From: SG8-4 sp964598225
Lineage (GTDB): Bacteria > Planctomycetota > Phycisphaerae > Sedimentisphaerales > Anaerobacaceae
Length of the DNA stretch: 6,548 nucleotides
Reading direction: 5' to 3'
Assembly: GCA_964598225.1 (NCBI GenBank)
Contig: CAZRBG010000126.1
Coordinates: 1 to 6,548, forward strand
Shown: piece by piece, positions 1-4,292 of the stretch
How positions within the stretch are numbered: position 1 is the stretch's first letter
How the letters are laid out: every line of letters starts with the position of its first letter
The notes under the pieces: model-generated
Told to the model about the DNA's origin: nothing
Seen by the model: the letters and a program-made list of their open reading frames with translations, nothing else
Database searches by the model: none
Translations under genes and position numbers: made by a program

Positions 1-1165
1 GCGGGAGCCAGCGGTGCTTGGCCACGGGCGCGCCGAGGCGGCCGGTGGTGTGGCAGTGGGCGCAGTCGCGCATCGTGTCGTTGAGGTCGTTGCGCACCTG
101 TCCGCCCGGGTCGTCGCCCTTGGCGATTTCGTGGAGCTCCTTGCCGCGGATGCGCGGGTCGTCGGCCGATTGGCCGGCGGGATGGCAGTCGGTGCACCGC
201 AGTCCGGCGCGCAGGTGCACGTCGGTGCGGGCGCGGAAGTTGGTGCCGCGCTTCTTCCACCCCGGCTGCTGGTGGCAGGCCACGCACGCCTCGTTGCGCG
301 GTTCCCGCACGATATTCGGCGAGAGCGTGCCGTCGGGGTTGAACCGCGTCTTGTCGTAGGCAACGGTGACCGGCTCGCCGTTGGCCACCGAGCCGGTGAC
401 GGCGGCGAGACCCGAACCGGCGGTGGCGGCCCAGCGGAAGTTGAGCGCCTTAAGCTGCTTGTTGCGCTCCGAGGAGCTGTATTCCGGCAAGTGGCACAGC
501 AGGCAGTCGGCCTCCACCACCCCCGTCTCGCTCCAGCGAGCCTTGTAGTAATCGCCGTCGAGGTTGTTCTCGCCGCCGGAGATAAGGCCGCTGGCGGGGT
601 CGGCCATCCAGCGGTCGTAGCGCTTGCCCTCGCGGTCGTACTCCGCCGAACCGCCGCCCGGGTGGCACTTGCCGCAGGGGGACGTGAAGAAGTCGAACGA
701 CGTCATGTCCATCGTGGCGGGCGATTCGTTATTCTTCGGCGAGAGGTACCGGTACAGCGGGGCGGGGGAACACCACGTGCCGCCGTAGTTACCCGGCGTC
801 AGGGCCCACTGGCATCGGGCCGCCTGGTCGGCCGTTGGATCCTCACCCTTGCCCTGCATGAAGTGGTAGGCCTCGGTGATCGTCTCGTAGTCGTGGCACT
901 TGCCGCAGGTCTGCTTCGGCGAGTACGGCTTGTCGGCATTCACCCCCTTTACCGGGTCAATCACGTTGCCGTCCTCATCGAACAGCATAAAGGGCGGGCA
1001 CACCCCCAAGACGCGCCCGGCCTGCGCCGAGGGCGCCTCCACGGCAACCTTTTGGGCAGCTCCAGAAACATTCCTGACGGGGGCGACCTGAGAGGCCGCT
1101 TCCGCAGACCGTACCAGCGCACACAAGGAAGCTGTGACCAGTAAGAATTTTCTTTTCCATTTCAT
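1..1165 (-). CDS. Secreted multiheme c-type cytochrome, 3' end cut by window
   Basis: The reading frame is open from ATG at 1165 to the window edge (388 codons seen, no stop). The N-terminus (MKWKRKFLLVTASLCALVRS, then AEA before ASQ) is a typical Sec signal peptide, so the protein is exported to the periplasm or beyond. Six CxxCH haem c sites are visible: CGKCH at residues 87-91 and 164-168, CLLCH 221-225, CVACH 294-298, CTDCH 324-328 and CAHCH 368-372; more may follow outside the window. Other cysteines (about residues 56, 118 and 132) are not in haem motifs. Spacing between haems is wide and irregular, unlike small c3 or c7 cytochromes, and suggests a large multidomain electron carrier. 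The start is supported by GGAGG eight bases upstream, and it lies 21 bases after the thioredoxin gene, so co-transcription is likely. GC content is far above that of its neighbours. Electron transfer is clear; partner and exact family are not recognised. Confidence 0.93.
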   Translation of the reverse strand, partial: MKWKRKFLLVTASLCALVRSAEAASQVAPVRNVSGAAQKVAVEAPSAQAGRVLGVCPPFMLFDEDGNVIDPVKGVNADKPYSPKQTCGKCHDYETITEAYHFMQGKGEDPTADQAARCQWALTPGNYGGTWCSPAPLYRYLSPKNNESPATMDMTSFDFFTSPCGKCHPGGGSAEYDREGKRYDRWMADPASGLISGGENNLDGDYYKARWSETGVVEADCLLCHLPEYSSSERNKQLKALNFRWAATAGSGLAAVTGSVANGEPVTVAYDKTRFNPDGTLSPNIVREPRNEACVACHQQPGWKKRGTNFRARTDVHLRAGLRCTDCHPAGQSADDPRIRGKELHEIAKGDDPGGQVRNDLNDTMRDCAHCHTTGRLGAPVAKHRWLP

Positions 1166-1173
1166 TCTGTGAT

Positions 1174-1178
1174 CCTCC
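1174..1178 (-). promoter_or_regulatory. Shine-Dalgarno GGAGG of the cytochrome gene
   Basis: GGAGG lies eight bases upstream of the ATG at 1165. It decides the start: the nearby ATG at 1160 is in another frame that stops after about 61 codons and contains no CxxCH motif. Confidence 0.8.
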
Positions 1179-1186
1179 AATGAGTA

Positions 1187-1807
1187 TTATAGTTCAATCC
1201 CCAGTTCCTTCCATTTGCCGAGAATGTCTTCTTTGGAGTAGAAACCTTCATGGCGGAAGAGTTCTTTGCCGGAGGCGTCATAGAAGATTTGGGTTGGGAT
1301 AAGCTTGATGCCGTATTCATTACCCGCACCGGGATTTTCCCAGACATCGATAAAAGTCACCTTGAACTGTTCATTATAGTTTTGCTTCAGATCGTCAAGG
1401 ATTGGTTTCATCATCTTACAGGGAATACATTTACCTGCCCCCAAATCAATTAGATGAGGCAACTTTTCAGAATCTTCTGCCGCTTGAGAGCTATCAGGAT
1501 TTCCCGATTCGCCAACTGTTGCTGTATCTGAATTTGAGTTTGCTGTGGCAACAGGTTCCGAAACCACATTTTTCCCTTGCTGCTTAATGGCAATTACAAC
1601 GGCCACTGCGATCACGAGGACGGCAACAATTACGATCTTTCCAATCTTATTCATAAACGAAACACCTTCCTTTCTATACACTGATCTTGCCCAATTTACC
1701 AACAGCCAAGTTCCGGCAACCATCGCCAATAACAGCAGTGGATTACCTTTACCACCGCTGCATGGGCACTGGAGTAAAACGGACTTTTCACAAATCACAT
1801 CGAGCAT
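1187..1807 (-). CDS. Membrane-anchored thioredoxin-fold protein with N-terminal extension
   Basis: The frame of 206 codons ends in a thioredoxin domain (about residues 115-206) with a CIPC redox pair (C127, C130) and the conserved cis-proline in LIPTQ (P171). A hydrophilic Ser/Asn/Asp/Glu-rich linker (about 77-115) joins it to a membrane segment (about 57-76). Before this is an extra segment with a second hydrophobic stretch (about 22-38) and cysteines C6, C14 and C16 (CPC). The loop between the two hydrophobic segments is rich in Arg/Lys, so by the positive-inside rule both the CPC end and the CIPC domain would face the periplasm. Two starts are possible: ATG 1807, 16 bases after the ferredoxin stop, with a weak GGACAGG site; or internal ATG 1654 (residue 52), preceded by GGAAGG. 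The likely role is periplasmic disulfide reduction, perhaps of a metal-binding partner or of the CxxCH sites of the cytochrome encoded just downstream; the target is inference. Confidence 0.88.
   Translation of the reverse strand: MLDVICEKSVLLQCPCSGGKGNPLLLLAMVAGTWLLVNWARSVYRKEGVSFMNKIGKIVIVAVLVIAVAVVIAIKQQGKNVVSEPVATANSNSDTATVGESGNPDSSQAAEDSEKLPHLIDLGAGKCIPCKMMKPILDDLKQNYNEQFKVTFIDVWENPGAGNEYGIKLIPTQIFYDASGKELFRHEGFYSKEDILGKWKELGIEL
1665..1670 (-). promoter_or_regulatory. Possible internal ribosome binding site GGAAGG
   Basis: GGAAGG sits ten bases upstream of the in-frame ATG at 1654, inside the thioredoxin reading frame. Translation from here would give a 155-residue protein with a single N-terminal membrane anchor, the usual layout for a tethered thioredoxin. 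It may be used instead of, or besides, the start at 1807. Confidence 0.45.
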
Positions 1808-1823
1808 ACTTACCTGTCCAATA

Positions 1824-2132
1824 TCACCGTTTTGGAATCTTTCCTTGTTCTTCCAAAGCCTTCTTGACTTTTGCCCATATCTTTTCTCTCTTGTAAATCT
1901 GTCTTACCGATTCAATGTCGGGGAACGATATGGCCCTACCCATGCAAAGATTCTCACAGGTAGAACAGCCGACAACACAATCATATGGCTTTGCCACCGT
2001 GGGACCATCGTCTGTCCATTCATATACGCCTTTTCCGCAATTCATGCACATCCCGCACTCCACGCATTTTTCAGGGTCGATGGTTGGGAACCAATCAATC
2101 TTTTCTCTCGGATATCCTGTCAGCCATGGCAT
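1824..2132 (-). CDS. Dicluster 4Fe-4S ferredoxin-like protein
   Basis: The product of 102 residues has eight cysteines in two groups: C23, C26, C29, C32 (CVECGMCMNC) and C52, C56, C59, C63 (CVVGCSTCENLC). This matches a small cytoplasmic carrier with two [4Fe-4S] clusters. The first group is CxxCxxCxxC, one residue shorter before the last Cys than the textbook CxxCxxCxxxCP, and the proline usually following the last Cys of each group is absent (CG and CM). The C-terminal third (about 72-102) is Lys/Glu-rich, probably helical, and carries no ligands. The start is ATG 2132 with AAAGGG about nine bases upstream. The gene lies 28 bases after the DUF169 gene and 16 before the thioredoxin frame, so it is probably co-translated with them. 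It likely passes low-potential electrons to a neighbour, possibly the DUF169 protein; the partner is inference. Confidence 0.92.
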   Translation of the reverse strand: MPWLTGYPREKIDWFPTIDPEKCVECGMCMNCGKGVYEWTDDGPTVAKPYDCVVGCSTCENLCMGRAISFPDIESVRQIYKREKIWAKVKKALEEQGKIPKR

Positions 2133-2160
2133 AATATTACACCCTTTCTTAATATAAATT

Positions 2161-2919
2161 CTATTTCGCGTTATTTTCGATCAAATTTTGGTAAGCCTTC
2201 TTAGCCCGCGAACGAGGAATTGCTCTTTGGCTAAGATGCTCGATAGTCTTCACCAAAGTTCCTGACATATTGCCGGGAAAACCTAATACCGCTTCGCCAA
2301 AGCCCAAATCCGTTGCATCCCGGCATCCGTAGCAGCCATAGGAAAAGTTGAGCCTGTTTTCCTTGTAAGGGATAATGGTTGCATCAACACATGTTGCCTG
2401 AAGTACGGCGGTATCGGCACTGCGTCTTTCGCCTCCAGCCAGATTCAAATCAGCCAGTAAAATCCACATCAGTTTTTCCACCTCTCCTTCGACCACCACC
2501 ACATCCGGGACTCTTGGTGCATCCGCCAACGAACAAAGGGCGATACATTCCACTGAACCCGGATTTAGTTTGGGCATGTTCTCAAACATCGTACGTCCGG
2601 TACCCGGTTTTTCTACGATCCCAAAACCGACAATCGCTTCTCCACTTACTAATCCAGGCGGAAGAGACTTTATACCAAAGGCTGCTGCAGCCGCGGGGCA
2701 GGAAAGCTCTTCTGCCTCAAGTATCACCCGCTCCGCCCGACGTGCTTTCATTAGCGCCTGGCAGTAGCGATGTTTTTGGAGCCTCTTCCAACCGCCGAAG
2801 AGGTGCATATCTGTTCCAGCCCCAAGAAGAAATACGGCTACCGGCTCTGAATCCAGACCGAGGAATTCTTTAATCTCGTAGTTTATAAGTTCGAAATCAG
2901 CTATGTTTATCTCCTGCAA
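2161..2919 (-). CDS. DUF169 family protein
   Basis: The product is about 247-252 residues and looks like the DUF169 family, whose biochemical role is not established to my knowledge. Features supporting this are the early segment LGLDSEPVAVFLL (about 20-32), a Cys near the first third (C53), the LSCPAAAAAFGI block with C74, paired C125/C129, C177, and a late SYGCYGCRDATDLG block (C196, C199) followed by a Gly-rich FGEAVLGFPG segment. Seven cysteines suggest a metal or Fe-S site, but that is inference. No signal peptide or membrane segment is seen, so it is probably cytoplasmic. The ferredoxin gene follows after 28 bases, so it is the natural electron partner. The start is uncertain: the only usual-type start is TTG 2919, which lacks a good upstream site, while AGGAG at 2911-2915 is ideally placed for an ATA codon at 2904. 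Confidence 0.88.
   Translation of the reverse strand: MQEINIADFELINYEIKEFLGLDSEPVAVFLLGAGTDMHLFGGWKRLQKHRYCQALMKARRAERVILEAEELSCPAAAAAFGIKSLPPGLVSGEAIVGFGIVEKPGTGRTMFENMPKLNPGSVECIALCSLADAPRVPDVVVVEGEVEKLMWILLADLNLAGGERRSADTAVLQATCVDATIIPYKENRLNFSYGCYGCRDATDLGFGEAVLGFPGNMSGTLVKTIEHLSQRAIPRSRAKKAYQNLIENNAK
2911..2915 (-). promoter_or_regulatory. Strong Shine-Dalgarno AGGAG inside the DUF169 5' end
   Basis: AGGAG is followed by six bases and then ATA (2904-2902), in frame with the DUF169 gene. If it is the functional site, translation starts at a rare ATA codon rather than at TTG 2919. It also overlaps codons 2 and 3 of the TTG-started reading. Confidence 0.5.
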
Positions 2920-2930
2920 ATCTCAGATTT
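2918..2930. repeat. Short inverted repeat AAATCT-C-AGATTT
   Basis: A perfect 6-base dyad with a one-base centre overlaps the TTG start of the DUF169 gene, in the 43-base AT-rich gap after the 74-residue gene. It could be an operator half-site pair; the loop is too short for a stable RNA hairpin. Chance occurrence in AT-rich DNA is quite possible. Confidence 0.3.
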
Positions 2931-2962
2931 ATTTTGTAGTGTTTATATCAAGTCCTGAAGGT

Positions 2963-3187
2963 CTACTCTCCACTTTTAATCAGAGGCGGCTCGATTTTCA
3001 TATGTTCTCCACGGTGCCACTCAAATATCGGTTTGCAGTGACCCTTGTCCAGGGCATCATCCACCCGCGGCTTTATGACTTTCCTGACAAAATCAACCGC
3101 CAGGGCGCCGTCGCGGTGGGCCACGATCCGCTCGACGTCTTGCAGGTCTTCGGCACCAAGGGTTATTACAATCTTTCGCCTTTGCAT
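2963..3187 (-). CDS. Unrecognised small protein, 74 residues
   Basis: I do not recognise this family. The product is soluble, with no signal peptide or membrane segment. It starts with a short strand-like stretch (MQRRKIVITLGAED), has an amphipathic middle (DLQDVERIV, then VDFVRKVIKPRVDDAL) and ends with a His/Cys cluster: H50, C51 (HCKP), H58 and H62 (EWHRGEH). This tail could bind a metal, but that is only a possibility. Codon use and base composition match the ArsF-like gene just before it, and it starts 15 bases after that gene's stop, which supports it as a real member of the operon. The ATG at 3187 has only a weak ribosome site, so translational coupling to the upstream gene is likely. 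No other frame here gives a better product. Confidence 0.68.
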   Translation of the reverse strand: MQRRKIVITLGAEDLQDVERIVAHRDGALAVDFVRKVIKPRVDDALDKGHCKPIFEWHRGEHMKIEPPLIKSGE

Positions 3188-3202
3188 TTCTATTCAGTTG
3201 CT

Positions 3203-3559
3203 TCATTTATCATTCCTTGCCACGATGAGAGTGCTGCCGGCAACGTCGAACTCTTTTTCAAATTCCTCACCGCCTGGCTCGTCCAGATTAAACGGCAGCC
3301 ATACGAGTCTGCCGCCAGTCAATTGCTGGCGAAAATTATCTCTGATCACTTGGGCGGCATTGGCTTCAATCGAAAGACAGGTAAAACATCGGGCCGTTCG
3401 GTGAAAGTAGTATACCACGACCGTTGATGCTTCCGGATTGCCTTTGTGCTGTCCGCTTAAGCCTGAAGATGCTGACTTGCCGTCTGCTTGAGGCCCTTGA
3501 CAGCCGCAGCCGATTAGAACCAGCACGATAAGAGCGCTTTGTGTCAGTCCGGATAACAT
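3203..3559 (-). CDS. ArsF-like thioredoxin-fold lipoprotein
   Basis: The product of 118 residues begins with a hydrophobic segment ending in LIGC (C18), a plausible lipobox, so it is probably a lipid-anchored envelope protein. A Ser/Gly-rich linker (about 20-45) leads to a thioredoxin-like segment VVVYYFHRTARCFTC, with the redox pair C58/C61, followed by LSIEANA and an acidic loop. The YYFH-xxxRCxTC-xxIEANA pattern is what I know from proteins annotated as ArsF family (subunit of a nitrophenyl-arsenical nitroreductase in the arsEFG system). From memory, such proteins usually run some 30 residues beyond the point where this one stops (VARNDK), so the C-terminus looks short; no other frame restores it. 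The start is ATG 3559; AGGAG overlaps the stop of the preceding DGC gene and lies 11 bases upstream. The function as ArsF is inferred from sequence resemblance and from the DGC neighbour only. Confidence 0.82.
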   Translation of the reverse strand: MLSGLTQSALIVLVLIGCGCQGPQADGKSASSGLSGQHKGNPEASTVVVYYFHRTARCFTCLSIEANAAQVIRDNFRQQLTGGRLVWLPFNLDEPGGEEFEKEFDVAGSTLIVARNDK

Positions 3560-3573
3560 TGCGGTATCAACTC

Positions 3574-3948
3574 CTATGATGCGATCATCTCTGTGCCCTT
3601 GGCTACAACTTTGACAATATTATCCTCGGTGGCCGGGGTCTGGCCCTTCTCCATGCCCAGATCGGTCATCCGCAGGTGCTTGAACCGAGTGAAACCAGCC
3701 TGCTGCAGACATTTCTTCGTACAGTCCAGATCGCAGCCGTCGATGGCCAGGATGTCCGAAGCCTCTTCGGTTTTCTTCATGATTCCGTCGACACGCCCGC
3801 CAACGCCGGCCAGGCAGAACATCTTGCCCAGCCCATTTTTGGTTAGCTCTCTGGCTGCGCGATCTGCAACCTCACCAACATCCGCCGCGCCCGAACAGGC
3901 AAATATCAGCCTTGGACCACCGCTACAACATTTGCTTTCTGCACACAT
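3574..3948 (-). CDS. DGC-domain putative zinc-binding protein
   Basis: The 124-residue product carries the marks of the DGC domain family: ACSGAADVGEVADRAARELT (about 17-36), a GKMFCLAGVGG block (C45), the naming motif in AIDGCDLDCTKKCL (C72, C76, C80), and a late MTDLGMEKG segment. Extra cysteines C2, C7, C8 and C18 lie near the N-terminus, giving eight in all, consistent with a soft-metal site; zinc binding is the family's predicted property. There is no signal peptide, so it is cytoplasmic. ATG 3948 has AAGGA seven bases upstream. The gene is followed after 14 bases by the ArsF-like gene, and its stop codon forms part of that gene's ribosome site, so the two are coupled. DGC proteins beside ArsF-like proteins are known to me from organoarsenical resistance loci; whether this one acts as the partner subunit is inference. 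Confidence 0.9.
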   Translation of the reverse strand: MCAESKCCSGGPRLIFACSGAADVGEVADRAARELTKNGLGKMFCLAGVGGRVDGIMKKTEEASDILAIDGCDLDCTKKCLQQAGFTRFKHLRMTDLGMEKGQTPATEDNIVKVVAKGTEMIAS

Positions 3949-3983
3949 CGGTCGTTCCTTTCCACAAAATCTTTCGGTCTTGC

Positions 3984-3997
3984 GTGACGGCCGTCAC
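3984..3997. promoter_or_regulatory. Perfect 14-base palindrome GTGACGGCCGTCAC
   Basis: This self-complementary site lies in the widest gap of the cluster (77 bases, between the glutaredoxin-like and DGC genes), centred 42 bases before the DGC start. A dimeric regulator could bind it. It has no loop and no T-run, so it is unlikely to be a terminator. No clear -10/-35 pair was found beside it. Confidence 0.45.
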
Positions 3998-4025
3998 CTC
4001 GAACCGCGCACTTCACGTAACGGTG

Positions 4026-4259
4026 CTACGATAACATTTCCTTTATATCACCTGCGTCGGCGACTTTTCCCGTGACTTTAACCTGTCCGTCGACGGCCAG
4101 AGCGGGGGTCACCATCACCCCAAACTTCATGATCTCATTGATCTCCGTGATCTTTTCAATCTGGTACTCAACGCCCAGTTCCTTTGCAGCCGCCTCGGCG
4201 TTTTCCGCCAGCTTCTTGCATTTAGGGCATCCTGTACCAAGAATTTGAATCTTTTTCAT
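4026..4259 (-). CDS. TM0996/MTH895-type glutaredoxin-like thioredoxin
   Basis: This 77-residue protein is a minimal thioredoxin-fold domain: strand MKKIQILGTG, redox pair CPKC (C11, C14) at the head of a helix with AENAEAAAKELG, a second strand EYQIEKIT, and the cis-proline in VMVTPALAVDG (P52), then the closing strand and helix. Length and motif order match the small thioredoxin family often labelled redox-active disulfide protein 2. It is cytoplasmic. ATG 4259 has AGGAG eight bases upstream. It starts 33 bases after the RND pump stop and is followed by the DGC gene. Such proteins often accompany metal(loid) permease genes, where they may hand the ion to the pump or reduce a partner; that role is inferred here from context. 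The substrate cannot be read from the sequence. Confidence 0.93.
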   Translation of the reverse strand: MKKIQILGTGCPKCKKLAENAEAAAKELGVEYQIEKITEINEIMKFGVMVTPALAVDGQVKVTGKVADAGDIKEMLS

Positions 4260-4271
4260 TTCTAAAGCTCC

Positions 4272-4289
4272 TGATTTAAGTCTAAATCA
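4272..4289. repeat. Inverted repeat TGATTTA-AGTC-TAAATCA
   Basis: Seven-base perfect arms with a four-base centre lie in the 33-base gap between the RND pump and glutaredoxin-like genes. One end touches the AGGAG ribosome site of the latter. It may be an operator or a small mRNA hairpin tuning translation; there is no T-run for a terminator. Confidence 0.4.
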
Positions 4290-4292
4290 TAT

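Noticed and set aside
14..1144. Long plus-strand open frame (376 codons) over the cytochrome gene
   Set aside because: The product is a low-complexity Ala/Val/Arg-rich string without a recognisable domain, and lies antisense to a frame with a signal peptide, ribosome site and six CxxCH motifs. GC-rich genes commonly create such antisense frames.
975..1160. Alternative minus-strand start at ATG 1160
   Set aside because: It is out of frame with the haem motifs, stops after about 61 codons, and the strong GGAGG site is better placed for ATG 1165.
1545..2204. Plus-strand open frame of 219 codons
   Set aside because: It spans two genes and their spacers on the other strand, which have clear thioredoxin and ferredoxin motifs; its own product has no recognisable features.
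2920..2962. Promoter with TTGATA upstream of the DUF169 gene
   Set aside because: A TTGATA-like box is present in the AT-rich gap, but no acceptable -10 box lies at a 16-18 base spacing.
2379..3427. Plus-strand open frames opposite the DUF169, 74-residue and ArsF-like genes
   Set aside because: Their products show no domain, and the opposite strand carries conserved motifs, proper spacing and ribosome sites.
3984..3997. CRP/FNR-type binding site (GTGA-N6-TCAC core)
   Set aside because: The core pattern fits, but the flanking bases differ from TGTGA/TCACA and its centre only 42 bases from the start codon leaves no room for a normal promoter and leader, so I record only a palindrome.
3593..4075. 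Plus-strand open frame of 160 codons
   Set aside because: It is antisense to the DGC gene and crosses its upstream gap; no motif supports it.
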